Shown in pieces: positions 40,222 to 49,271 of a DNA stretch of 64,000 bases. Position numbers and translations under genes: made by a program. Numbering within the stretch: the first letter of the stretch is position 1; each line of letters starts with the position of its first letter. The notes beneath the pieces were generated by a model. That model was not told the origin of the DNA and searched no databases. It was given only the letters and a program-made list of their open reading frames with translations. Source of the DNA: Trichomonas vaginalis G3 (lineage: Eukaryota; Parabasalia; Trichomonadida; Trichomonadidae); contig NC_067204.1 of assembly GCF_026262505.1 (NCBI RefSeq), positions 12,108,522-12,172,521 on the forward strand, given 5' to 3'.

Positions 40222-41196
40222 TCAATGGTTCGGTATTTCTTTGATTTCGAAGTGTCCATCAATCATAACTCTCCAAAATGGCGTTTCACCCTGTTTCCAA
40301 TGTGGTGTCTCATTGTAACACTCTTCTGGAGTCATGGGGCGAAAACCCTTTTTGGGAAGGGTTTTATGTGGTACTGAGTTGTAATTTTTCCTGAATTTAT
40401 CAAGAAATTCTTGAATTTGTTTTGCATTTGAAGACCGGCCGACATTTCTTTCAAGAGACGGCCAGAGCCTTTCAATCTTGCCGTTCTGGCGCGGCATATG
40501 GGGGTGAGTGTGGCGGATTTGAATGTTGTTTCGCATGAGCCAATTATAAAATTGGCCCATATTCTCTCCCCCGTTGTCGGACCAGAAACAAAATGGCTTT
40601 TGATATAAGCCAATCGTTTCTTCGGCAACTCTTGTTGTAGATTCGGAAGATTTATTTGGCAAAATTTTTAAAGCCAACAAAAACCGAGATTTATCGTCTA
40701 TTATACCATAAACAGGTAACCTCTGTGAACCGTATAAAAAATGAACATCTACATGCCATATGGTATCAGGTTTTGTTGCTTCATATGGCGTATAATATTT
40801 TTGAGGGAGGCTGTCACTTTTTGGTTCTTTGATCTCCAAAATACTGTAAATTCTTCTGAGTTTATTGTAGGAAACTGAATAAACATTTTGATCCATGTTT
40901 AAACGCCAAAACATCTTTTGGATTCCGCACTTATATTCCTGAAATTTTTGGAGAACATATTGCAAATTTTCAGGAGTAATATCATCTGGTGCCGGACCAG
41001 GTTTAACGTTTGGGGGCGTTAAATTTGCATTTGTGTATGCTGCTTTAAGTGTGTTTTTCGAAATTGATCTAAATTCACACTTCATTTCATCCTCGTATGG
41101 AACTCGCTTACACGCAATTAAATAATTGAGTTCGCGAGATTCAAGTTTTTCGCGTGTTTGAATTAACCACCAAGAAGGAATGGTTGGTCTACTCAT
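40222..41196 (-). CDS. Ginger-like integrase-type transposase
   Basis: About 324 residues from MSRPTIPSWWLIQT; the frame is open 16 codons further up, but those are hydrophobic and uncharacteristic. DTIWHVDVHFL, FCFWSDNGGEN and NGKIERLWPSLER supply the D-D-E catalytic triad of the retroviral-integrase superfamily, with the YGIIDDKSRFLLA strand between. The N-terminal helical part would bind the element ends. It cuts and joins the Ginger element. The frame is unbroken. IS3EU/IS481-like transposases are the nearest alternative; TGTTG ends and the 4-bp duplication favour Ginger. Confidence 0.82.
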   Translation of the reverse strand: MSRPTIPSWWLIQTREKLESRELNYLIACKRVPYEDEMKCEFRSISKNTLKAAYTNANLTPPNVKPGPAPDDITPENLQYVLQKFQEYKCGIQKMFWRLNMDQNVYSVSYNKLRRIYSILEIKEPKSDSLPQKYYTPYEATKPDTIWHVDVHFLYGSQRLPVYGIIDDKSRFLLALKILPNKSSESTTRVAEETIGLYQKPFCFWSDNGGENMGQFYNWLMRNNIQIRHTHPHMPRQNGKIERLWPSLERNVGRSSNAKQIQEFLDKFRKNYNSVPHKTLPKKGFRPMTPEECYNETPHWKQGETPFWRVMIDGHFEIKEIPNH

Positions 41197-41484
41197 AATA
41201 AAAAATGAAAAGCCAAATTCTCTCAAAAAGTTAAGTAGGACCAATTTTTTATAAAAAAATCCAATTCCATTATGAATGTTAATTAATTTATATAATTATT
41301 GAATAAATAATTTTCTTTGAGATTATGAAAAGTTCTTTGAAAAGTTATTTTTTCTCATTTTTAAATATTGTATTAGCCTATTTATTTATAATCCAAATTA
41401 AATAACTTTAAATTCAATATTTAAAGAATAATTTTGAAGGAATTGAGTTACTTTCCCCGACGATAAAATTGAGAGGTTTACATT
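41197..41484. other. Non-coding 5' region of Ginger element
   Basis: AT-rich; should hold the transposase promoter. A minus-strand TCAAAGAAAATTATTTATTC stretch is the only notable feature. Confidence 0.4.
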
Positions 41485-41507
41485 TTGACCGAACTTAGCA
41501 TGCAACA
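41485..41507 (-). repeat. Ginger terminal inverted repeat, right
   Basis: Ends TTAGCATGCAACA; perfect inverse of 39290-39312. Confidence 0.92.
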
Positions 41508-41511
41508 ACAT

Positions 41512-41666
41512 ATTGTACAAAAGAAGGTTGGACTGGATTTGAGCTCTACATATACGACGACGATGGAAACAGACGTTGTGTATACCCATACGATAATATG
41601 TACCATTGTTTTCATCAAGCATTAAACGAATACATAGTCAGTAAGGGTCTCATTCCTGCTGAGTAG
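41512..41666 (+). pseudogene. TIR-encoded protein, left copy, last part
   Basis: Continues the 39010 gene beyond the Ginger insertion; matches the C-terminal part of 61475-61909, including ELYIYDDDGNRRCVYPYDNM. Confidence 0.8.
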
Positions 41667-41817
41667 AAATGCTTTATTTTTGTTCTGTCATTTATAAAAA
41701 AATAAACTTAAAAATTAATGATATCACCACTCCCACACGTATGAAAACATAGCGCAAAAATAAATTTTAGTTGAAAAGGTTAGATCTAACCCGATATCTA
41801 ACCTCATTTCTACCCTA

Positions 41818-41846
41818 GCCGCTTTGCGGCTCTGACCCTTTGGGTC
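41818..41846. repeat. Double-hairpin element in left TIR of Polinton 2
   Basis: GCCGC-ttt-GCGGC, TCT, GACCC-ttt-GGGTC: two perfect 5-bp stems. Its inverted copy is at 61295-61323. Confidence 0.85.
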
Positions 41847-41854
41847 TCTTGAAT

Positions 41855-42382
41855 TCATTGCTTTATAACTCTCTTCCTTGGTTTCTTTTTAGTTGCTTTC
41901 TTTACATCCGTCTCCAACTTGACTGTCTTTCTTCTTCGTCCGTAATGATACCAGTTACTTCCACCAGTCAATGGGTCAAATGGTCGTTCATAAGAGTTTC
42001 CATACATTCCATAGGGACCATATGGAAGAACTACTAGTGGAGAAGAAACATTTTCTTTAGTTCCATCGACTCTATTTAAATGCATTGTTTCACCTTTCAT
42101 CTGGTCATTAAAGTCTTTTGCGTGTTTTGCAAACTCATCGTCCTTTCCTAAAGCATTTTCTGACTCAGTCGCAACCAAATTGGATGCTTTATTTATGAGC
42201 CCTATTTTATTTAATCTTAACTTCTTTGCAACCCAGCCTCCAATCTTTCCTTTATTTGCATCTAATGTCTTCGAAACTCTTCCTCCACTCATTTTATTTA
42301 CTGCGTCATAAGCTCCAAGTGCTTTTGCTCCAAATGCTAATGCTTTTGTTCCCATTGCGCCTAAAGCTGCCCAAGCTACCAT
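41855..42382 (-). CDS. Small virion-like protein with hydrophobic start and basic end (Polinton 2)
   Basis: 175 residues. The N-terminus (MVAWAALGAMGTKALAFGAK) is an alanine/glycine-rich hydrophobic helix; the middle has PYGPYGMYGNS; the C-terminus is very basic (RRRKTVKL, KKATKKKPRKR). This fits a minor core protein that contacts DNA and capsid or membrane, like adenovirus pVI/pVII-type proteins, but no homology is shown. It overlaps the terminal repeat. Confidence 0.55.
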   Translation of the reverse strand: MVAWAALGAMGTKALAFGAKALGAYDAVNKMSGGRVSKTLDANKGKIGGWVAKKLRLNKIGLINKASNLVATESENALGKDDEFAKHAKDFNDQMKGETMHLNRVDGTKENVSSPLVVLPYGPYGMYGNSYERPFDPLTGGSNWYHYGRRRKTVKLETDVKKATKKKPRKRVIKQ

Positions 42383-42607
42383 TTACACCATATTAAAATC
42401 ATCTCTCTTCAATATTATCTCATAAAAGTTCTCGTTACTGGAGAAAGTCAATGAAACATAAGCGTTCTCACGGGCTTCGCCCTCACCGCTTTGCGGTCTA
42501 TCGAACTTCTTTCTTATCTCATCTATACGCTTCAAAATGTCTGAACAATTGCTAACATCTTCTACAACAGTTATTTCATCACGAATGACCTTCAAGAACA
42601 AGCTCAT
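42383..42607 (-). CDS. Small Polinton 2 protein, unknown
   Basis: 74 residues, MSLFLKVIRDEITVVEDVSN, ending YEIILKRDDFNMV. It abuts its neighbours with no gap on either side, an operon-like packing. It contains an in-frame double hairpin read as RPQSGEGEARE. No family. Confidence 0.5.
   Translation of the reverse strand: MSLFLKVIRDEITVVEDVSNCSDILKRIDEIRKKFDRPQSGEGEARENAYVSLTFSSNENFYEIILKRDDFNMV
42472..42497. repeat. Double-hairpin element in a Polinton 2 gene
   Basis: GGGC-ttc-GCCC, TC, ACCGC-ttt-GCGGT; inside the 42383-42607 frame. Confidence 0.8.
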
Positions 42608-43489
42608 TTAATATGCAATTAAAATCATTTCAATAATGAGTCCATCCTTTCCGTCTTTGGGTAGCACAACATCTTTCATTGAAGAAGGTTCAACAAGTCT
42701 TATATTAAACTTACTGACAAAGTTTGTTATACTATAATGCTTCGGCGGCGAATACATATAGTTTGAAAGACATAATATAGATTCTTCAGCAAATTCACTT
42801 ATACTGGATTTTATAACAATGTTCTCACGAGACCAAATGCCTCCAATTGACAATCTTGTAAGCAATCCTGCTGAACCTTCTACTGTAAACGTCGATGGTA
42901 ACATTCCACGAAGGTCATCTATTGACATCTTTGAGTCACTGAATTTAAAGATTTTCTTAAAGCAATCGTCATTATCTAACCATGCAATAGCTTTGAAGTT
43001 TTCATTCGAATATACATCTGCTTCATTAAATGTAAAACCTGACTTCTTTGCAGAGACGACTTTAAAATCTATTGAGTTTGTTTCAAAATTATATGCTATG
43101 GTAACTTCTGAAGGTAATGGATGTCCTTCCGCAGTAAGTTGTTCTCTCACTACCGTTTGAAGCTTTGTGTTAAAAACTTTCATGTCATCTCCTGTATCTA
43201 GGTTCACATACACAGCAACAGGAAAATTATCTTGCTTCTCTGTTTCATCATTATACCTCAAAACATTAAAGTTCTTCAATAATATTGTTCTTCCTGCTGG
43301 AATACTTCTAACCTGTCTTATTTCAATAGCTTTCTCACCTCCTATATACTCTACCCAGTGTCTTGGATATTCATAAGTATACTGACTTTCTCGAATTTTG
43401 GTTGGTTTCATCATAACGTGTTCATAGTATATCTTTATACTCTTGTCAGTTAGACTCGGTGCTATGTTCTGAATATTTCTGACTTGCAT
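42608..43489 (-). CDS. Putative penton-like protein A (Polinton 2)
   Basis: 293 residues, beta-rich. The C-terminal third (GIWSRENIVIKSSIS, YSPPKHYSITNF, then VVLPKDGKDGLIIEMILI) matches the 57293-58150 protein (GIWDRKQAILYSNLS, LPNPKYYKLTGF, VLLPPDGKDCLYIEAQLL). The two are clear paralogues within one element. Being beta-rich, in the structural cluster beside the ATPase and present twice, they are likely minor capsid or vertex proteins. Start MQVRNIQN is 16 bases from the divergent ATPase start. Confidence 0.55.
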   Translation of the reverse strand: MQVRNIQNIAPSLTDKSIKIYYEHVMMKPTKIRESQYTYEYPRHWVEYIGGEKAIEIRQVRSIPAGRTILLKNFNVLRYNDETEKQDNFPVAVYVNLDTGDDMKVFNTKLQTVVREQLTAEGHPLPSEVTIAYNFETNSIDFKVVSAKKSGFTFNEADVYSNENFKAIAWLDNDDCFKKIFKFSDSKMSIDDLRGMLPSTFTVEGSAGLLTRLSIGGIWSRENIVIKSSISEFAEESILCLSNYMYSPPKHYSITNFVSKFNIRLVEPSSMKDVVLPKDGKDGLIIEMILIAY

Positions 43490-43505
43490 TTTTAATGGAG
43501 ATAAA

Positions 43506-44393
43506 ATGAAGCGTTTACTTCACGACGTAGATGAAGACATGAACGAAACCACCGACAAACTTAACTCTTCTCTCATTCTTCCTTTCAGTAAGGACTATGA
43601 GTTCTGTTCAAATGGTGTTTATTTCTATTGTGGAAAGATGGGGTCAGGTAAGACATTTAATCTTATTCGTCATATACTCATAACAGAGCGTTTAGGAAAC
43701 GACTCTTACTATGACCAAATCATTATATCAGCAACTTCAGACTCTATGGATTCAACAGCGAAAACATTCATGTCAAAAGTTCAAGCCTCTGTCGTTAAAG
43801 TTCCAGACAGTGAGCTCATTGAATTTCTTCAACGTTACATTCGACGTAAGAGGAAATATTATGCTATTGTAGAGTTCATACAGTCAGGAATGCAAAAGAC
43901 CTCTGAGGAGATGGAAAGAATTATTGACAAACACCACTTACGTCAGTACTCAGGAGTTTACGATATGAAACGACTTACAAACTACATTCTGTCAAAACTT
44001 TCAAAATACCCCTTCAAAAAATATCCTTCAAACACTCTGCTCGTTTGCGACGACTTCGCCGGAAAAGGTTTAGTTTCAAAACCAGACTCACCATTAGCTA
44101 ACATCATTACTAAAGTCAGACATTACCACTTAACTGTAGCAATACTAATGCAGACGTGGAGGTTTTTAGCTTTAAACATAAAACGTCTCATAACTGACTT
44201 CGTTATCTTTCAAGGTTTCTCACGTTATGATATTGAACTCATTTGGAAACAGTCAGGTATAACATTACCTTTTGAAGAAATTTGGGAAGCATATAAGTCT
44301 CTCATCTCTCCTCGTTCATACCTTGAGATTCATATCATGACTAATACCATTAAAGTCAAAAATATTCCATGGGAACGACCAACATTGTTTTAA
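43506..44393 (+). CDS. FtsK/A32-type DNA packaging ATPase (Polinton 2)
   Basis: 295 residues. YFYCGKMGSGKTFNLIRHIL is Walker A (~43-50); NTLLVCDDFAGKG is Walker B (~182-188); VAILMQTWRFLALNIKRLI is the sensor-like region (LMQ...). Same family and layout as 32540-33367, but only distantly alike. It drives packaging of the element's DNA. The frame appears whole and ends four bases into the convergent neighbour. Confidence 0.85.
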   Translation: MKRLLHDVDEDMNETTDKLNSSLILPFSKDYEFCSNGVYFYCGKMGSGKTFNLIRHILITERLGNDSYYDQIIISATSDSMDSTAKTFMSKVQASVVKVPDSELIEFLQRYIRRKRKYYAIVEFIQSGMQKTSEEMERIIDKHHLRQYSGVYDMKRLTNYILSKLSKYPFKKYPSNTLLVCDDFAGKGLVSKPDSPLANIITKVRHYHLTVAILMQTWRFLALNIKRLITDFVIFQGFSRYDIELIWKQSGITLPFEEIWEAYKSLISPRSYLEIHIMTNTIKVKNIPWERPTLF

Positions 44394-44791
44394 AGCTTAA
44401 CCTTCAATTGACTGATGGTAAACAAATTCCATGCATCTCTGTCGCCATTTCTGTTAATATTTTTGCTGTCATTCATATCATTCACTTCTCCATCCGTTAG
44501 CTTTTGAGGATATGTGTTAGAATAGCTGTTCTTAAATGAAGGCTTCTCTCCCTTGAGAGCATAAACTCTATAACTTTCTGCATACTTTATGTTTGAACCT
44601 CCTGAGCCATCATTGACATAAATTTTTATAGGCTTCCACCCATTGTTCATGTTCCTGCTTCTTCCCTTAGCTCTTTTGTTCAGTAGTTCTACATCTTTGT
44701 AAACAGCACATGTCTCAGTGAATTCAACAATATTTTCATTCGTTAGCTTTACATTCAAACCCTTGTCGAGTATATTGTTCATTTCATACAT
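44390..44791 (-). CDS. Polinton 2 protein of unknown function
   Basis: About 133 residues from MYEMNNILDK. This start was chosen because a T/A-rich stretch (44792-44816) separates it from a divergent gene starting at 44817; a longer frame would overlap that gene. It includes NNGWKPIKIYVNDGSGGSNI, a probable beta-sheet part. No family. Confidence 0.45.
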   Translation of the reverse strand: MYEMNNILDKGLNVKLTNENIVEFTETCAVYKDVELLNKRAKGRSRNMNNGWKPIKIYVNDGSGGSNIKYAESYRVYALKGEKPSFKNSYSNTYPQKLTDGEVNDMNDSKNINRNGDRDAWNLFTISQLKVKL

Positions 44792-44816
44792 ATAAAAGGT
44801 TTTTATTCTATATGAA

Positions 44817-45457
44817 ATGAGAAGCAAATCCATCTTAGCTGATGCCGTTAATGTTCCAATTGAACCAACATCAAATGTTGACTCACGAACGACAAACAAT
44901 ATTGTCATAAAGAACTATAGTTCAGAGTGTTTGAAAGAAAAAGAACCAGAACTTAAGTCGGGCCTTCGGTCTTGGCGCATGACGCCGTGAATTTAAACTC
45001 AGCTTCAAACGCTAACGCTACATCAGATGTTAAGTTAGAGTATCCACCACTGGACCAAATTCTTTCAAGAGAAGCCAACGACAACCCTTACACAAATGTT
45101 CAAACAAATCCTTCAGATAACGTAGACCATTACCTCCTTCAGTTGTATCAAACAATTTTACTCAAAGACGATAAGAAGCTTTTGACAAATCTTATAAGCA
45201 AGAACCAAATAATTCTAACAAAGGAGGACCTTGAAAATGTTATATCACGAATAACAGGGAAACAATGTGTCATTGACTATCTCGACCCTGAAATCGAATG
45301 CTGTGGTCAAACTCCAATATTCATGAAAATAGGTAACATCCGCATCATTGAAACACCAGGAACTACAGGAGTTGAGTTTAAGTATAGATATTCGAACGAG
45401 TATACAAAACTATCTACTTACTATAAGCTTTGTCTTAAATATGTTTTAGTAAATTAA
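44817..45457 (+). pseudogene. Polinton 2 counterpart of the mariner-split gene (about one break)
   Basis: Starts MRSKSILADAVNV. The second half (KLLTNLISKNQIILTKEDL, PEIECCGQTP, LCLKYVLVN) matches 29518-29837 of Polinton 1, and the start matches 31135-31515, so this is one conserved gene in both elements. A cysteine pair is kept. Probably a virion assembly protein. It contains a double hairpin. Confidence 0.6.
44960..44986. repeat. Double-hairpin element in Polinton 2
   Basis: GGCC-ttc-GGTC (one G-U in RNA), TT, GGCG-catga-CGCC. Confidence 0.65.
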
Positions 45458-45468
45458 AGCAGTCAGGA

Positions 45469-45501
45469 GGGCTCTTTGAGCCCATCTTGGCGCTTTGTGC
45501 C
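45469..45501. repeat. Double-hairpin element between convergent Polinton 2 genes
   Basis: GGGCTC-ttt-GAGCCC, ATCTT, GGCGC-ttt-GTGCC (one G-U). Intergenic, between two 3' ends. Confidence 0.8.
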
Positions 45502-45517
45502 GTCAGTCAAAAAAATT

Positions 45518-45760
45518 TCAAGTTAGCAATTTGTAATATCTATCCAAAACTTCTTCAACAGTATCGAACTCATCTTCATAATGTAGACCTAATCTTATTG
45601 ACTTGGTGCAGTTTTCACTAACACAATATTTTTCTGTTCTCTTGACTGACATAACTAACTCATTTGTTTCATCAAACAGCAACAACCAAAGTTCATGACC
45701 TAATACATAACATTCATACTTTATATTTTTAGCTCTGAGTTCTCTTGTAAGCTGTTGCAT
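45518..45760 (-). CDS. Small Polinton 2 protein, unknown
   Basis: 80 residues, MQQLTRELRAKNIKYECYVL, with a helical acidic end (EDEFDTVEEVLDRYYKLL). Its start overlaps the end of the upstream penton-like gene by 40 bases. No family. Confidence 0.5.
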   Translation of the reverse strand: MQQLTRELRAKNIKYECYVLGHELWLLLFDETNELVMSVKRTEKYCVSENCTKSIRLGLHYEDEFDTVEEVLDRYYKLLT

Positions 45761-46497
45761 TTAATATTTTCGAAAAAGTCAACTTCAACAGTCATTCGCA
45801 CTGGTGCCTTCAGTACTACAGGCTCTCCTTGAAAGTCAACGAGTCTGAATTGCATGTCTTTCAAATTATGAGGACTAATGCAAACCCATTTACCTAAATG
45901 AGTTACTATGACTGGAACGTTTGGAATGAACATTGAATTTACTTCATAACAGAAAGACTTATATTCTACTGAACCTTTACTATTAACTCCTGAAATACCT
46001 GTGATATTAGCTATTTTTGACTCAATGTACAAACAATTGCCATAACATACGTATGGAACAAATTTCATCTCAATCGTTTTGTCAACACTTTTCAAAGGAA
46101 ATGTCATATGGTATGCTCCCAGAAGCAATTGTACTCTATGACTCATTCGTGTTATCTTAAACTCCTTCGCATAACTGAACTTCAAAACTCCTGCAATAAG
46201 TTTAACATTCATTAAGTTTTCTTCGTTATCCTTGTTTATTGTAGTATTTATGAGAGCATTTAACACTCCAGCTAATGTTTCCATCTTATATTCTACATTA
46301 TTGTGAAATCTTATTTCGTGCTTCTTTCCATCTATTTCAATCTCTATGAAATCTGTTTCATCTGTTATGACAAAAGTTGCGATAGTGTTAAAGACAACCA
46401 TTCTGAATGCAAGTGCCTCATTCTGTAGACCTAAGTTTGTTTGTAGTTTTACTGTCCCGTATTCGTTCGGGTCTGTACTTTGCAAATAGAACAACAT
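45721..46497 (-). CDS. Putative penton-like protein B (Polinton 2)
   Basis: About 258 residues from MLFYLQSTDPNEY; this start leaves 17 bases to the divergent fibre gene. It is beta-rich with SPHNLKDMQFRLVDFQGEP and MTVEVDFFEN at the end, matching 28312-29022 of Polinton 1. It is adjacent to the fibre gene in both elements, so it may anchor the fibre at the vertex. The role is inferred. Confidence 0.5.
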   Translation of the reverse strand: MLFYLQSTDPNEYGTVKLQTNLGLQNEALAFRMVVFNTIATFVITDETDFIEIEIDGKKHEIRFHNNVEYKMETLAGVLNALINTTINKDNEENLMNVKLIAGVLKFSYAKEFKITRMSHRVQLLLGAYHMTFPLKSVDKTIEMKFVPYVCYGNCLYIESKIANITGISGVNSKGSVEYKSFCYEVNSMFIPNVPVIVTHLGKWVCISPHNLKDMQFRLVDFQGEPVVLKAPVRMTVEVDFFENIKCNSLQENSELKI

Positions 46498-46514
46498 TTT
46501 ATTCTCATTAAAAT

Positions 46515-49252
46515 ATGAGTATAGCTGCATATGCGTATGAAACAAATGAAGCAAGAAGAGCACACGAATTAGTAAATGAAAACTCAACTTTAACAGTGGA
46601 AGGTAACAATTTAGTCATTGACGATGGAAAAACTAAAAAAGTCATTGATTTTGATACTTTTAACACTTATGACCCATTCATTACAACAAGCAAAGTTCCT
46701 ATCATAAATGATGGAACGGTGCAATATATAAATTCTACAGTAGATGCCTTATTAGTGAAAGTACTAAATGTTCTCATTGAATTGTTAAAGAGCTTCCGAT
46801 TTGACGACAACATTAAATGCTTAAAGAATTTAGTCATGAATGAGAAACAAATTCTCGGCGTTGCTGGTAGCAGTAATAATGTACACCTTATGACATTAGA
46901 ATATTATAACGAACATAAAGATGAACTGAAAGGAGAGAAGGGTGACACCGGACCTCAAGGAATACAAGGACCTCAAGGCGAAAACGGTTTGGATGGTGAA
47001 GATGGAAAGGATGGAAAAACTGCTAAATCATGGATATGGAACCTTATAATATACTGGTTTAACAGCTGCTTCATATGGAGTTCTTCAATACAAATCGGAA
47101 AGATATGGGCAGTACTTGGTGAAGAAGCTTTAGATGACGTTAAAAATGCTTTGAACTTCATTTCAAATGGTTCGGATACTATTAAAACTTTATCTGGTTG
47201 GATGCAAGAAACAAGGAGTCAAATAGATACTGTAAGACGTATAGCAACAATGCACGTACGGGATTGGATACTTTACGAGAAGCACAAAATACACTAAAGG
47301 AAGCAAATGATATTCTTGGCTCAGTATCAGACATGCATGAAGATTGGCTTAAAGGTATTGACAAATCTTTAAAAAATCACAGTCAGTCTATTGCTGACTA
47401 CAAGAAAAGTATAGATTTTTTACATAGTGCTATGGACGTACATGATGGAAGCATAAGGAACTTACTTAATGCTAACAATAACTTACCAGGAACGATTAAA
47501 GCATTTATAAAGTCCTTTGTAAAACCTGGTGCTCTAACATTTAGGTCTTTGATCGCAAGAGCATTGAAATCAAGAGATGCAGAAACTCCAACAGAACCTA
47601 CAGAAGGAACTGAAACAACAGAAACTCCAGAAGAACCACCAAAACCAACAGCTAATGAAATATTGTTCGAATATTTTCCAAGGTACTCTGTTCTCATTGC
47701 ATACATTCAAGAAATACTTAAGAAAGCAGACTTGACTTTAGGAGATGATGAAAGTTCTGTATATCTTTCGTTCCAGTTCCAAATAGCAGAACTTTTGAGA
47801 CAGATATGCTTAATGTATGACAACATCTCTGATTTCACAAGATATGATGACGACCATGACCCCGAACACGGTGAAGAAGAAGTTTTACAAACATCCATTA
47901 AGACAGGAAAAGTTTTAACACAAAGTCTCATTATTGACACCGAAGATGGTGAAGTGGATGTTCTTCAAGAGCTGAAGAAAAATACTTCTGAAGGGGGTAG
48001 TGGTAGGCATGAACTTGAAATAAATGAGATAGAAGAGAAATTAGCCGAAAAAGCAGACAAGAACCATGTTCATTATATAAGTTCAGATGAACAGATTATA
48101 ACGGACTACCATGGATATTTAACACAGGATGAAAGAGTGAAGACGAAAGATGTTAATGAAAGAAGATATAAATTCATTCGTGCTGAAGGTTATGACATAC
48201 ATTGTACTGTACAGTATGACACAGGTAAAGCACCAGAAGCATTTGGTTATAACAATGAAATTTATGCTTCATACTTCTTTGTTAACGGTGTATTAGTTGA
48301 ACCAAGATTTACATTGAGAATAAGTAGAAAAATAACCGTTGAAGATGCTATTAAAAGTAAAGCTGACAAAGATGAACTTGACGCAATGAACAAAGTTTTG
48401 AAATCTCATAAACACAATATCTCCGATATAAATGAACTTCAAGCTACATTAAATAGTAAAGCTGACAAGAACCATACACATGAATCCTTCACTACTGTTA
48501 GAGCAGACAACATAATATTGAACTATACCTTAGGTTCAAATGCACCATTAGAAAATCCAAGTACAAGCGTAAAAGATACACTAAACTCCTTAAATAACAA
48601 ATGTACGAATATCGAAGGTCATGTCAGAAACTTTGAAACACATGAACTACCAGCAATGTTAGATAAGAAAGCAGACAAAACTTATGTGGATGAAGAACTT
48701 GAAAAGAAAGCAAGCAGAGATGAACTTAGTTCGTATACTAGAGCAGAAGATATAGCAATAATTCAGAAAAGTATTGACAAAAAGGCTGACAAAACAGAGC
48801 TTCAAACATTAAAGACTGAAATATTGCAAGCTATATATCCTGTTGGTTCTTTATATACGTCAATGAATTCAACAAATCCAGCAAGTGTTTTAGGTTTTGG
48901 TTCTTGGGAGCAGATTGTAGACAAATTCTTATACTGTGCTAATAGTTCAAAACAAACCGGTGGTTCAAAGAAAATTTTAGAAGCAAGCCTTCCACCACAT
49001 AAGCACACAGGAACTACAAACTTTTCTGGCGACCATATCCACTCATTAAGAGACCACCCATTATACAACTCAGACTATGAAGCCGGTCATGAAGTTTTAT
49101 CTCCATCTTATAACAATTCAGCAAAAAAGACTTTTCGACCAACTGAACCAGGAGGAAATCATTCACACACTTTCACAACAAATCCAACAGGTTCGGGTGA
49201 AGATTATATGCCACCTTATATGACAGTTTATGCATGGTACCGCGTTCAATGA
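46515..49252 (+). pseudogene. Collagen-like and phage-collar fibre gene (Polinton 2, about one break)
   Basis: Begins MSIAAYAYETNEARRAHELV, alike to the Polinton 1 fibre N-terminus. Then a G-x-y collagen-like stretch (GDTGPQGIQGPQGENG), long coiled coil, a TEPTEGTETTETPEEPP linker, repeated phage-shaft units (SKADKDELDAMNKV, SKADKNHTHES, KKADKTYVDEELEKKA), and a tail-collar tip (YPVGSLYTSMNSTNPAS, GSWEQIVDKFLYC, PPHKHTG, GNHSHTFTTN) ending MTVYAWYRVQ. A trimeric virion fibre for attachment is likely. Confidence 0.75.
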
Positions 49253-49271
49253 AATCTTTAACTTTACATAA

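Larger units (their letters stand above)
39290..41507. mobile_element. Ginger-like DNA transposon
   Basis: 2218 bp with perfect 23-bp terminal inverted repeats starting TGTTGCATGCTAAG, and a 4-bp ACAT target duplication. TGTNR ends and 4-bp duplications are described for Ginger elements, whose transposase is an integrase-like DDE enzyme. It sits in the left terminal repeat of Polinton 2; comparison with the intact right repeat gives the exact empty site. It carries one transposase gene and a seven-hairpin array. It may be intact. Confidence 0.88.
41512..41879 (+). repeat. Terminal inverted repeat of Polinton 2, left, inner part
   Basis: Inverse of the inner part of 61262-62163. It ends inside the last codons of the 41855-42382 gene, whose end and the end of the 61042-61278 gene are thus the same sequence. 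Confidence 0.88.

Noticed and set aside
40147-40377. 76-codon plus-strand frame antisense to the Ginger transposase
   Set aside because: It is the shadow of the transposase gene on the other strand.
40222-41196. Ginger transposase as a retroviral or LTR-element integrase
   Set aside because: No reverse transcriptase or LTRs; 23-bp inverted ends and a 4-bp duplication fit a DNA transposon.
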